Below, in pieces: positions 21,061-32,800 of a stretch of 64,000 bases of DNA. The stretch is from Branchiostoma floridae (lineage: Eukaryota > Chordata > Leptocardii > Amphioxiformes > Branchiostomatidae). Position 1 is the stretch's first letter. Every line of letters begins with the position of its first letter. Both the position numbers and the translations under genes were made by a program. Where the stretch lies: the NCBI RefSeq assembly GCF_000003815.2, contig NC_049982.1, positions 13,093,762-13,157,761 of the forward strand, given 5' to 3'. The notes under the pieces were generated by a model, which saw only the letters and a list, made by a program, of their open reading frames with translations, was not told the origin of the DNA and did no database searches.

Positions 21061-21233
21061 TTAATTACCCGCCCCGAGGTGTATATGGTGTCATAACGCC
21101 TGGTCCTTTGCTATAACCACCGAATAAAACCACCGATGTGAGCGAAGCGAACGAGGTGGTTTTATGAGCGTGGTTATAGCAAAGGACCAGGCGTTATGAC
21201 ACCATGTACACCGAGGAACAGGCGGGTCATTAA
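21061..21233. mobile_element. Foldback element flanked by TTAA
   Basis: Arms ATGGTGTCATAACGCCTGG and CCAGGCGTTATGACACCAT are perfect; outer ends TTACCCGCC and GGCGGGTCA lie next to TTAA on both sides (21061-21064, 21230-21233). TTAA duplication suggests a piggyBac-type origin. The centre carries GAGCGAAGCGAACGAGG. Confidence 0.75.
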
Positions 21234-21256
21234 CGTTATTATCATATAGCCTACCC

Positions 21257-21641
21257 NNNNNNNNNNNNNNNNNNNNNNNNNNNNNNNNNNNNNNNNNNNN
21301 NNNNNNNNNNNNNNNNNNNNNNNNNNNNNNNNNNNNNNNNNNNNNNNNNNNNNNNNNNNNNNNNNNNNNNNNNNNNNNNNNNNNNNNNNNNNNNNNNNNN
21401 NNNNNNNNNNNNNNNNNNNNNNNNNNNNNNNNNNNNNNNNNNNNNNNNNNNNNNNNNNNNNNNNNNNNNNNNNNNNNNNNNNNNNNNNNNNNNNNNNNNN
21501 NNNNNNNNNNNNNNNNNNNNNNNNNNNNNNNNNNNNNNNNNNNNNNNNNNNNNNNNNNNNNNNNNNNNNNNNNNNNNNNNNNNNNNNNNNNNNNNNNNNN
21601 NNNNNNNNNNNNNNNNNNNNNNNNNNNNNNNNNNNNNNNNN
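21257..21641. other. Assembly gap
   Basis: 385 undetermined bases. Reported open frames across it are artefacts. Confidence 0.99.
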
Positions 21642-21800
21642 GGAACGGGTCCAGTCTGGTTTTGGTAATGTTTGTGTGTTTGCATGTGAGGAACACAGTT
21701 CATGCAGTCATTTGCTATTTAGTAATACATGAATAAGACCTTAAAGTCTTAAATAAAGGCATGATTATTTGGCGAAGAGATGGGTTCGTTGAACTCTAGT
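21642..21800 (+). repeat. Family A end fragment
   Basis: TTTGGCGAAGAGATGGGTTCG...GAACTCTAG (about 21769-21799) is the family end; the rest of the copy is presumably in the gap to the left. Confidence 0.5.
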
Positions 21801-22538
21801 TTGTTTTGTTTTGATGATGAAGTCTTTCATGTTTGTTACATATGGAACAAAAACGTGCGTGGTTCAGTAAATTTGCCGAATGCAGTTTGCAGATAACTCT
21901 CTCAGATACCTTGAGTATCTGTAGCATACTCAACGATTGATCCCACATGTCCAAATATATTTGTATCATCGAGAAAACATGGCGCCATCACCTTATCGGT
22001 CTTTATAATACTGACCATATGGAATTTATCAGAGTCAGCTTTTGGAATGTGGCCTTTCAGTTCACTCTTTATAATTCAGACTTGATAAGGCTACAAATGA
22101 TTTTCAAATTCAATTTTTATTTTCCATTGACAAGAGAAGAAAGAGGACGAATGGGTCGTTGATGCAAAAGCGTTTCAGCAAAACGACAGTCCAATGTGTC
22201 ACTTGGGAATTAAAACGAATACACACACAGAGTACCGGCAATCATTGTGATAAGGGGTGGGAACCGGTACAAACCCGTTTCTTCTTGTTGGACCGGTCCG
22301 GAAAACCGGGCCAAAAAATCAGTAGACCGGATTTTGCACCGATTAGAAAAGGAACAGATTATACCGGCACTGCGGCGGCAGGCGTCCACATCTTTTGGGG
22401 CTTATTACTGGTCGAAGAAAATAACAAGTGCAAAGTAGAGTATGGTTGATAGTCATTTTTACCAAGTTTTGGATAACCAAACTTGGCGCAAGTACTCTTT
22501 TAACTTAGGTCTTGGATAGAAAACAATATGAATAGTTC
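21801..22538. other. Unassigned, with a possible hAT-type terminus at about 22253-22330
   Basis: AAGGGGTGGGAACCGGT followed by dense ACCGG/CCGGT repeats resembles the start of some hAT elements; no matching end is seen, perhaps because of the gap to the right. Confidence 0.3.
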
Positions 22539-23061
22539 NNNNNNNNNNNNNNNNNNNNNNNNNNNNNNNNNNNNNNNNNNNNNNNNNNNNNNNNNNNNNN
22601 NNNNNNNNNNNNNNNNNNNNNNNNNNNNNNNNNNNNNNNNNNNNNNNNNNNNNNNNNNNNNNNNNNNNNNNNNNNNNNNNNNNNNNNNNNNNNNNNNNNN
22701 NNNNNNNNNNNNNNNNNNNNNNNNNNNNNNNNNNNNNNNNNNNNNNNNNNNNNNNNNNNNNNNNNNNNNNNNNNNNNNNNNNNNNNNNNNNNNNNNNNNN
22801 NNNNNNNNNNNNNNNNNNNNNNNNNNNNNNNNNNNNNNNNNNNNNNNNNNNNNNNNNNNNNNNNNNNNNNNNNNNNNNNNNNNNNNNNNNNNNNNNNNNN
22901 NNNNNNNNNNNNNNNNNNNNNNNNNNNNNNNNNNNNNNNNNNNNNNNNNNNNNNNNNNNNNNNNNNNNNNNNNNNNNNNNNNNNNNNNNNNNNNNNNNNN
23001 NNNNNNNNNNNNNNNNNNNNNNNNNNNNNNNNNNNNNNNNNNNNNNNNNNNNNNNNNNNNN
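22539..23061. other. Assembly gap
   Basis: 523 undetermined bases. Confidence 0.99.
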
Positions 23062-26000
23062 TGCATAGCATATGAAGCCATTTACTTGATTTAGTTTGAT
23101 ATTGAATGTTTGAAAAATTACACAGATCTTTTTTTATAGCATGTACTGTACAGTTTTCTAATAGCGGCAACATACCATGTTCTAAACCAGTAAGAATGTA
23201 AAGACAATGGTTTTTATATTCATGTCGCAAGGTATGTAACTCATCTTCTTAACTTAAGTCGCTGCGATTGTCCTTAGATTTAAAGTGCTGATCGTCCTAC
23301 ATCCACTTAAATGATGACCGTCTCCCAGCTGTGTCTAAACGGCCCAACGATGAAGGACCTCTCGACCTACCGACAAGATGATGTTTTTCTTCCTCTCCAC
23401 TCTGCAGTGAGTGTACTGCATGTACTTCCCTGTTTCTTGGGTAGGCCTTAATGATGGCTGCTGGGAACGTCCGGGGCGCTATGGTACCCGACAGGCACCC
23501 TAGGGGTTCATCTAGTGCCTCCTTCTCAATCAGCTGATGCCACAAATGATGGAGTAATGAAAGTTAATTAGGTAAACCAAATATGGTGATGGGTGAATAG
23601 ACCCACTGGAATGCTCATTTGTTCATCCGATTAACCGCAAGTAACTCAGCGATAATATTCATGTTTGAAACAGTGCTTATGGAAAAACGTCATTCCTATA
23701 TAAATACATTTAGACGTTTCTAACCAAATGTTTCTGTCTGAGGGATCGGCATTGTTTCTGTGTCTTTTGCCTATCCCTGACATTCACACCCACCCCCACT
23801 AGATGGTGATCGCCCTGCGATCTCACAAAATTGGATTTGTTTCGACATGCTTGCAGACAGACAAGGACAATGTGGCACTGCACTTAAGTTTAGGAAATCA
23901 GTGAATGGCGTTAAACTCTATAAACGCTAACAAAGGCATTGCGTTTACTCGCCTAACGAGTCCTATCGCGGCGAGACTTTCAGAGATCGACCGATCGATG
24001 TCAGCAGGTTACCGAGCCCGATCCGACGTGATAGCTATCTAAAGCAGGTGGAAAATAAAAATAAATAAAATACGCGATTTCAAAAATCGGCGGCCTTCTA
24101 GTGATCAAAATTTGCCCATGGTTGTCGACAATGTGATGCCAATTATCACGACTCTTGATACGACTATGCACTTTTCAAATGACATGACGCATGTTGAATG
24201 ACTCGGTAGAGCGCCAAGTTCCCTGCCTGATATCAGACTTGGTATGTTGAGCACGTCACCATTCTTATCAGCAGAATCAAGTCACAGTTGTAGTTGTTAA
24301 TGAGGCCAGTTTGTCATTCCATTTGACGCACGAGCTGCGATTTAAGAGAGAGTAATTGGGAACAACAGCAACCTGGAGTACGTACAGCCTGCATCGAATC
24401 ACAGCTATTGACAACAGGAACTTGTCAACTCGAGTGACAGCCATTCTGTCGTCTTCATCTGACTTCTCAAAATACGATCTCAACAAAAACTTTTTCACCA
24501 ATCCCTGCTTCCGTGCGGGCTGCATTGCGTGACATGTGTGTGTTGATTCTTAGGAGCTTATTCTAGAAATATAATAACATTACACAAGTTATATGAAAAC
24601 CTTTACAGAAAAGACGTTTTAATGAAGACTTGTATAAAGGTGTGTTAAACGACATGATTTGATTTTGCAATTTTGAATACATTGGTAGTGCTCTACATAT
24701 GATTCTGGATATTAATATGCCCTGCCGGGCTTTTTTCATGCCTTTGAGCCAAATAAACATACCAATATCTCACTTACTCATTGACACGTTGGAGTCATGA
24801 CTCGCACTATTAACGGCTGTAAAGTTTTCCGATGACTATCTCCATGTTTCTGAGACAAAATAACGAACCATGATGACGAATGTTTCTGCACAGGAGTCAT
24901 AATATTGACAATCGCTGACGAGTAGTGACGACTGTAACCTCTTTTTTGTTGAAGACTATCAGCATGTCACTAAGACAAAATAACGAAACAAGCTAATAAG
25001 ATGAAGGTTGAGACGTTAGTGTCACGGGACATGTTGACGACTATTAAACTATGTGTTGACGGCATAATGTCCGAGGCCTATGGGCCGGCTTTGTATACAT
25101 TCGTCATTACTATTATTCATGATTACTGAGTTCGTCCTTGTTGTTTTGACAGATAAAATGCATGTAGCTTAATTGTACAACTACAAAGTATGGGGAGTAC
25201 AAAAGCAGCACATGAGCTTGGGCGAAATTATTCAGAGGTTCCAAGAAAACAGACACCCCTGTGTTCTATCTGCAATGGTACATCCGAGCATGGTATCAGC
25301 TGGAATCGCAGAAGCCTGTTTCAGCCGTGACTGAGGGAGTGGAAATACGGCATTGACAGGACTCTCACCGCCTTGTCCGGCCCTCATGCAGCCCAGGCAC
25401 AAGGGAAACACAAAAGAACCTGACATCTATGGACGGTTAGTTGTGTTTTTTAAACTCATTAATGATGTGGATGTAGGTTTTAAGAGTTCTATTGTCCAGT
25501 AGAGTGACACCTTGTTTGTCATGGTCAGTACTGAAAAGAGGCTGTCATAGCACATCTATTTAACGTTATAGTGATGTCAACAGCGCTGCGAAACCTGCTA
25601 TTAATGATTTTAATCTTACCAAGGTGTTGCATTTACATCCACCTGCTTATTAGGCAGTTCAAGTGAAACCAAGTAGAATTATGTTTTTCACGTTTTCGAA
25701 CTGTAACCTATCCATATCATCATGAATTAGGATGTAAGTCATAGAGCATTATTGTGTTGATGAGGGTACCAGTATTAACGGAGCGCAAACAGTGGACCCG
25801 TTTATACGGTTCGTGGTGACAACTGTGGTGCTGAAATGCCATCCGAAGTTGCGTCAGTACAACACACCGCTTCCCCGCGCGGCCTAACCAGCAGATTCTC
25901 CGTTGCGGCTGTTTTGACACCAATTCAATTACAGCCCATTGACCTATTTTGAGCTGCCTTCCATGGAAGGTCTTCATAGAATTTCGCATTACCTCGATTG

Positions 26001-26995
26001 CAACTATGGCTAACCTGTGTAACACATCCTCTCACTGTCCGGGCCTGTATGTGTCCCTTCCCTGCGGGACAGGTTTGTCACCAGGCTTTGCGCACGCCCA
26101 CACACCCCCGCATTTATGTCTGCTTTATAGCTTATCCTCTAGCAATAACCTGAAATAATACCAACCAGTAACCTTTCCTTACTATGGGAAATCTTTTAAT
26201 GAACGTTAATTTTATAATACCCAGGAGATCTGGAAGCCATCATGTACTATGTTCTTAAATGAAATAGGTCAAACGAGGTATAATTCAGAAATGATTATGT
26301 TCATGATGACTGTGATCATTGATATCTGCAGCAAAACTGTCGGCCACAGCGACTTTGATGTCTCCTAGCAGGAAGGGAAAACCTATCATCAAAAGAAAGT
26401 CAGTCCAACGTAGCCTTGGGTTCAATCGATGTGACACGGGGTTTGAAAGGAATATTTTTGTTACGTCTGGCGATTGTCGACTGTTGTGAAAAAAAAGATT
26501 AAATGTTGCCTGTAAAAGCTGGATACTATCTTTCTTTTTCAACTCTCAATATTTACTGATCTACTGGATACCGTCGCTCATCCGACGTAGCAAGGGGAGA
26601 ACCGAGAGATAGACTAGACACAACTACACGCAGCTCATGCTCTGTTATAGACAGCTCGTTGAAAAGAAATGTTAACAATTGACAGTTAGATGTCGTCTAC
26701 AGCTGTATGGAGATCTATGTATCGACATGATGATAGACGGGTAATTTCGAAATGCACAGCCGAACGTTGTGACAGAAGAGTCTCACTGCGTTGTTTATCG
26801 GCACCTGGATTGTTTTGGATCCTGATTGGGGCTTCTCCTCCAAGCCTAATGGGATTTTGTTGCGGCTCCGGCCTTCTCTGCCCCAGGAAATCTCTCACAC
26901 AGCACTGTTCTGCAGATACTTTGTATCTTACGTTGCGTGTCGACTTATAAGGCTCATAAATCATGAACACACTCAAGGGTGAGTTATATCGGTAC
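23062..26995. other. Gene-poor stretch with several unproven minus-strand open frames
   Basis: The best are 23300-23545 (reads LIEKEALDEPLGCLSGTIAP, with an acceptor-like CATCAG before it), 24277-24525 and 26690-26976. None has convincing splice sites at both ends or a known family. An isolated A-box-like GGTAGAGCGCCAAG at 24206 lacks a B box. Confidence 0.3.
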
Positions 26996-27203
26996 CTTTT
27001 CCGGCCAGGCTACGAGTAGCTGTGTTAGGCACTGGTGGTGGCTGGGATGGTGTCCAGTTGACGTTGTCATACTCAAATCGGTACCGGTGCATACTGATGT
27101 CCTGAGAGGTAAGTCTCATGCCTTCTACTAAACCTAACACACAGTCAAGACATGTACCCATCCCCTTGTCAAATACACTGTATCCGAAGTTAATTGATTC
27201 CAT
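26996..27203 (-). CDS. Possible first coding exon, unknown protein
   Basis: ATG at 27203 in a strong context (ATCATGG) opens 69 codons to a donor AAAAG|GTACCG at 26995/26996, phase 1. Reads MESINFGYSVFDKGMGTC then RYRFEYDNVNWTPSQPPPV. No signal peptide or known domain recognised; the next exon (to the left) was not identified. Confidence 0.3.
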
Positions 27204-28001
27204 GATCCACCTCATCCAGAGAAAACTCTAAACGTTACCCTGCTCCCATAAGACGTTTTGATTCCGAAGAAACAAACAAAAACACACACACATAAGCTAC
27301 ATGTTAAGGTTTTAGTTCTAACCGTGATTTTACATGATCAGTCGCCCAGAATCATTTCCCATCTGACGCGCAGTGCGGAATGCGTGGGCGATGTAGTGAC
27401 TGATGTTGCCATGGGCGATGGTTTGTCGTTCCTCAGTGGGAAAATCTCCGGAGGAGAGAAACGGTGTGTTGTTACGACACAGTTATTTGTAATAGAGAGT
27501 TGTGNNNNNNNNNNNNNNNNNNNNNNNNNNNNNNNNNNNNNNNNNNNNNNNNNNNNNNNNNNNNNNNNNNNNNNNNNNNNNNNNNNNNNNNNNNNNNNNN
27601 NNNNNNNNNNNNNNNNNNNNNNNNNNNNNNNNNNNNNNNNNNNNNNNNNNNNNNNNNNNNNNNNNNNNNNNNNNNNNNNNNNNNNNNNNNNNNNGATACA
27701 GCAATGACAGCAATGCCGCATCTGGTGTGAATAAACGCTTTCTTCTGAAGTTCGACAAAGAGATTACAGATGACTTGGTGACAGAATGAAAAATCATACT
27801 GACTGACACAAAATCAAAGATGGTGATATCGGGGTCAGTAGCCTGGTGCCACATGACAGACATGGAATGATACAGTAACTGTGGGGGAAGCGAGAGAACA
27901 TCCTCCAGGAACAGCTGTTACAGTAGCTCCTGAAGATAAGGAATATGTCTCGAGATGTCACAGGCTGAGCCTCTAAAAAGTACAGTAAGTCAACAATACA
28001 C
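27204..28001. other. Unassigned, with an assembly gap at 27505-27694
   Basis: 190 undetermined bases at 27505-27694. A frame before the gap reads ISGGEKR, superficially like an ABC signature, but its context is wrong. Confidence 0.4.
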
Positions 28002-28166
28002 CCAAAGGAGTGCAGTGCTTGAATATCAGAGATTGCAATGATAGCGGGGTAAGCCACGGAACAGGCATCAAACTGTACATGTGATTTACGTTACTGTGGG
28101 ACAGTGCTTACAAGCCAGGAAAATCAATGAAAACTGAGCTGTCATAGAGGGCGGGAGTGTGGACAG
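28002..28166. repeat. Duplicated segment, left copy
   Basis: CAAAGGAGTGCAGTGCTTG through GGGAGTGTGGACAG, about 95% like 31244-31388 except for a 21-bp deletion in the right copy. Same orientation, 3.2 kb apart. The minus strand reads DACSVAYPAIIAISDIQAL in both copies, interrupted in the right one. Confidence 0.85.
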
Positions 28167-29476
28167 CACTCGCCAGTCCTATGGTATCACAACCGAGATA
28201 AACACGAGTCAACACACACCAGTAACAAGTAACAACTGGGATAAACACGGATCGGCACTCGCCAGTCCTATGGTATCACAGCTGAGATAAACACGAATCA
28301 ACACACACCAGTCACATAGTAACAACTGGGATAAACACGGATCGGCACTCGCCAGTCCTATGGTATCACAACCGAGATTAACATGGATCGGCACACGCCA
28401 GTCACAAGTAACAACTGGGATAAAGACGGATCGGCACTCGCCAGTCCTATGGTATCACGGCTGAGATAAACACGAATCAACACACACCAGTCACAAGTAA
28501 CAACTGGGATAAACACGGATCGGCACTCGCCAGTCCTATGGTATCACAGCTGTGATAAACACGAATCAACACACGCCAGTCACATGGTAACAACTGGGAT
28601 AAACACGGATCGGCACTCGCCAGTCCTATGGTATCACAGCTGTGATAAACACGAATCAACACACACCAGTCACAAGTAACAACTGGGATAAACACGGATC
28701 GGCACTCGCCAGTCTTATGGTATCACAACCGAGATAAACACGAATCATCACACACCAGTCACAAGTAACAACTGGGATAAACACGGATCGGCACTCGCCA
28801 GTCCTATGGTATCACAACCGAGATAAACACGAATCAACACTCACCAGTCACAAGTAACAACTGGGATAAACACAGATCGGCACTCGCCAGTCCTATGGTA
28901 TCACAACTGGGATAAACACGAATCAACACACACCAGTCACATGTAACAACTGGGATAAACACGGATCGGCACTCACCAGTCCTACGGTATCACAGCTGAG
29001 ATAAACACGAATCAACACACACCAGTCACAAGTAACAACTGGGATAAACACGGATCGGCACTCGCCAGTCCTATGGTATCACAGCTGAGATAAACACGAA
29101 TCAGCACACGCCAGTCACATAGTAACAACTGGGATAAACACGGATCGGCACTCGCCAGTCCTATGGTGAACTGGGATAAACACAGATCGGCACACGCCAG
29201 TCCTATGGTGACACAACTAGGATAAACATGGATCGGCACCCGCCAGTCCTATGGTGACACAACTAGGATAAACATGGATCGGCACCCGCCAGTCCTATGG
29301 TGACACAACTAGGATAAACATGGATCGGCACCCGCCAGTCCTATGGTGACACAACTAGGATAAACATGGATCGGCACCCGCCAGTCCTATGGTGAACTGG
29401 GATAAACACGGATCGGCACTCGCCAGTCCTATGGTGACACAACTGGGATAAACATGGATCGGCACCCGCCAGACCT
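28167..29476. repeat. Satellite array with about 43-48 bp subunits in a higher-order pattern
   Basis: Alternating subunits such as CGCCAGTCCTATGGTATCAC and CCAGTCACAAGTAACAACTG, each followed by GGGATAAACACGGATCGGCA or a variant, form a composite of about 90 bp through 29150. From 29160 a simpler 46-bp unit (GACACAACTAGGATAAACAT) repeats four or more times nearly perfectly. Minus-strand frames (IRVYLSCDTIGLASADP...) are periodic translations. Confidence 0.93.
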
Positions 29477-29613
29477 AATCTCCAAGCAGATTCCTCCGGT
29501 GGCATAAAACAGTAACATAAGCTGGGGAAGGACTTCAGCCGGCAGATGGGTAAAATTGGCCACCGCGGTGGCCAATTTACCCCTCTGCCGGCTGAGGAAT
29601 CTGCTTGGAGATT
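29477..29613. mobile_element. Foldback MITE within the satellite
   Basis: AATCTCCAAGCAGATTCC at 29477 pairs with GGAATCTGCTTGGAGATT ending 29613. The centre is an almost perfect palindrome around GGCCACCGCGGTGGCC. CGCCAGACCT occurs on both sides, a likely target duplication, though the tandem context blurs its length. Related to 17475-17669 (shared CCGGTGGCATAA). Confidence 0.82.
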
Positions 29614-29670
29614 ACGCCAGACCTACAGTAACACAACTGGGATAAACACGAGTCGGCATACGCCTGTTCG
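29614..29670. repeat. Last satellite unit
   Basis: ACACAACTGGGATAAACACG continues the array after the foldback. Confidence 0.8.
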
Positions 29671-30319
29671 TGATAACAAAAATTTGCCGTCTTTGGCATC
29701 CCACCTGACGGCCACAATAAACACTAATGCACTTCCCTTATCCTAATACTTTCCCAATAATTTCTTACCCAAAGCAAGCTATACTCCAGTGTAACCAAAC
29801 TGCGAATCAAACCTGACAGCCCAGGCATCCCATATTCGTTTTGTCCGACAAATTTAGCAATTAGATAAATTTAGAATACAAAAGGTCCAGTCTTGTCTGA
29901 CAAATTAAGCATGCCCGACAAGCCCAGGTATCCCACCTCCGTCTTGTCTGACATGAATATTTACGTTAACGTTTACCTTTTCACATCTGCTTGATCCCAA
30001 CCATGACCCTGTTCGGAAAGTACATTTCTCTATGTCCATGAAAGCGATATTCTAAAGAGTTGAACCCGTCTATGACAGAGTTCCTGTCTTTGGCTGACCT
30101 TCGGTCTCATGACGTACAGATGCCCGACACCAACAAAGATCAACAAAGTCGTATAAGTCGTGATAAAGTCATAACATTTTATCTATTTACTTTTAGATTG
30201 TAGGGAACCAATCCACCCATCAATGGTTGATAAAATAAAATGGGGACAGGGTTGGAGGGAAAATTTACGCTCAGGTTACGAACGTCCGAGCAAATAGGGC
30301 GACCGTCTGAAGAGCCCGC
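29671..30319. other. Unassigned sequence
   Basis: Contains GCCCAGGCATCCCA and GCCCAGGTATCCCACCT phrases; no gene seen. Confidence 0.35.
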
Positions 30320-30322
30320 TAA

Positions 30323-31109
30323 AGCTAGGGGCACAACCCGCCGTACTTGCAAGTGCGTGCTGTCTACGTGCCAAAACGTGGGCAATCTTTTGGTATCCGT
30401 AAGTGGTAAGTACCGTCTCCGTACGAACACGTGGCGAATCACACGGATTTGGGAGCACGCAGACGCGCCGTAGAAATTTAAGTGCATGCAGAACTTTCTC
30501 TGCGTTCGGGCTGCGGATTCGCCCTCCGTACGTGCCAGTACGGGCGACGCGCCTGCCCTGTACAGCCAATGGGCGCCCAACGCACTGGCTCCGTTAGTTT
30601 ATTAAAGTTTTCTCACGGTCAAGTGCTCTTGTAGTTAGTATTGCAGCATCAGAATCCGGAGTCTCTGCGGTGGAATGGGTGGCATCTTACTTGAGGTAGC
30701 TGCTAGGACTTCTGGAGGCAGCCGCTAGGACCTTGAAAGGTCGTCCTATATAAACATCTCCGAAAAACTTACGTTCATCGCACTTGCACGCACTTACACC
30801 ATGCGAGTGAGTGAGGAAACCGTACGTAAGCAGCACGTGTAAGTAGGGCCTGCATACGTTAACGTGGCACTCGCACGTGCAACTCACTTACCACTTGCGC
30901 AACGAACGATGAACGCAACCGCTCTCCGCCAGGCGTGGCGTGCAGACCACGTACTTACACCTTGCGCAACCGTGCGAGTGACGTGCGTTGACGTACTCCC
31001 TCCCTGCTCTTGCCAGTCGTTCCCCACGTTTTCAGGAATATGTGGCGGACGTGGCCTCCACAAAAAACGTACGGACAAATTGCACGTACGGCGGGTTGTG
31101 CCCCAGGCT
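30323..31109. mobile_element. PIF/Harbinger-like MITE, 787 bp
   Basis: Termini AGCTAGGGGCACAACCCGCC and the complement of AGCCTGGGGCACAACCCGCC, flanked by TAA on both sides (30320-30322, 31110-31112), the TWA duplication of Harbinger elements. Interior is CpG-rich with many ACGTAC/GTACGT steps. Overlapping frames on both strands reflect base composition; no transposase. Confidence 0.85.
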
Positions 31110-31243
31110 TAAGATTCGATTGAGCCGCGTGAGCTACGTGTCCATGTGCACATTGGAAGGTAGATTGTATTACATAATTAGCATATTATTGCCCGCGGGC
31201 ACAAACAAATCCATGATGTCCCTTCATGCGTCCAACCTAAAAT

Positions 31244-31388
31244 CCAAAGGAGTACAGTGCTTGAATATCAGAGATTGCAATGGTAGCGGGGTAAGCCACG
31301 GAACAGGCATCAAACTGTACATGTGATTTACGTTACTGTGGGACGGCGCTTTCAAGCCAGGAGTCATAGAGGGCGGGTGTGTGGACAG
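31244..31388. repeat. Duplicated segment, right copy
   Basis: Matches 28002-28166 and lies just beyond the Harbinger-like MITE, so the two copies bracket the satellite, foldback and MITE. Confidence 0.85.
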
Positions 31389-32800
31389 GAACTGATATCA
31401 ATACACATTTAGGGAACTGTTGACAGGATGTGTCCATAAATGAGACTATTGACAGGATATTGCATTAATAGTCTTGTGAATGATTTATATCTAGATACAT
31501 GTATAGTGATAATTCAGGTATCAATTTGCAGTGTAACAACAAAATTGCAATTTTTGCATAGATTGGAGGAAAATTGAACGAATGTCGCTAAGAAAAGGTA
31601 CTTTTACAAATGATTACACAGTTTCAGACAATAAAGACATCAATTGGGCTGAAGTACACTTAAATGTCATGAACTCTAGTGTCATGCTGTAACATGCTGT
31701 ATCGTGTTCTGCTTCCCTGTTATACTTCGGCACAGTCTCAATTGGACCGGTGCCCGCCAGGGGTGTAGCCCCGGCTGGGCTCCGAAGCCACAAAATTATC
31801 TCGGACTACCGGAAACCGCGAGAGTGCCTCTCGGTGTTCTCACGGATAGGTAACGGCGCCTATTTGTCGTAGAGTTAAATAAAACTCCTCCAGGGCCCTG
31901 CCGAGCCCAAAAATAGCCCGGAAGCTAAAGTCCCCCCCCCCTCCCAAAAAAAACCTAAACGGCCTGACAGGGCTCCTGTCTGAAATTGTGACCTAAGCAT
32001 TACCGGGGGCGATTGATTTCTCTCCTTTCAATTGATTTCGCCGCCTTCAGAACCCGTGGAACATGGAGGTGATAAATGTTCCAAACAACAATTCTCTTTG
32101 ATATCTTGTCTCGAAGCAACGGCGTGACGTGACGACACAACTAACGATACCGTTGCCTGGCAACATTTCCCCTCAAGAAATGTTTTTACGGCGAGTTGCA
32201 TAGGGCCCCACTGCAGGTGGGCTGACTGTGGTACACCAAAATGGCCGACTTCGCTCGTTGCTAGGGGGAGGATCACGTGACTGAATAAACCCTATAGAAA
32301 GAGAGTATGGTACATGAACAGTCAGTTCACCATCTCAAAGATTCAAGAATAATGCAACAGTACTAGTTGCGTAAATTTCTGGCAGCTTTCAAGGGTCTAA
32401 AACAAATTCAGCGATTGATATGATATTAGCACAAAGAGATCCACCAACTTCTACCAAGAGCTAAAACTGATTAAAGCTGATATGGTGGCCGTTGTTGTGT
32501 AACATTTGGAAGATGGCCGGCCGCGATTCGTTCTGGTTAGGATGTATTTACGATGGAAGTTTGTGTGTGCGCCTTGAGGATTAGAGTATAAAAAGGGGGA
32601 TAACAAGAACGGGGCCAGAGTTCTTACTGTCACGATGGTAGCATGCTAATGTTTAGCTTTAAATGGCTAGGGGCAATCTTTTTAAGTCACAGATTGATTA
32701 TGTGCTCGTTTGAAAGGCTCTTGACTTCGGTGGTTTGAGTTAAGATGTAGTGGGAATGCAGTGACCCCACAGTTAACTGTATCCAGACTGGCATTTTTTT
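31389..32800. other. Unassigned, with a GC-rich block at 31744-31990 and a TATA-like site at 32587
   Basis: 31744-31990 (GTAGCCCCGGCTGGGCTCC, poly-C at 31933) looks like repeat material but is unclassified. AGTATAAAAAGGGGG at 32586 is a good TATA box by sequence, but the ATG 40 bp on opens only three codons. Confidence 0.3.

Noticed and set aside
21091-23230. Long frames at 21091-21703 and 22500-23230
   Set aside because: Nearly all of their length is undetermined bases.
24184-24240. GGTAGAGCGCCAAG as a tRNA gene
   Set aside because: A-box-like word only; no B box or acceptor stem pairing.
27258-27504. ISGGEKR in a plus-strand frame, resembling an ABC transporter signature
   Set aside because: No Walker A, Q-loop or Walker B nearby, no splice support, and the frame runs into an assembly gap.
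28209-29239. Minus-strand frames with repeated SADPCLSQLL
   Set aside because: They are periodic translations of the satellite, not a repeat protein.
28167-29476. CRISPR-like regular array
   Set aside because: No unique spacers between repeats; subunits are themselves similar, and the host is eukaryotic.
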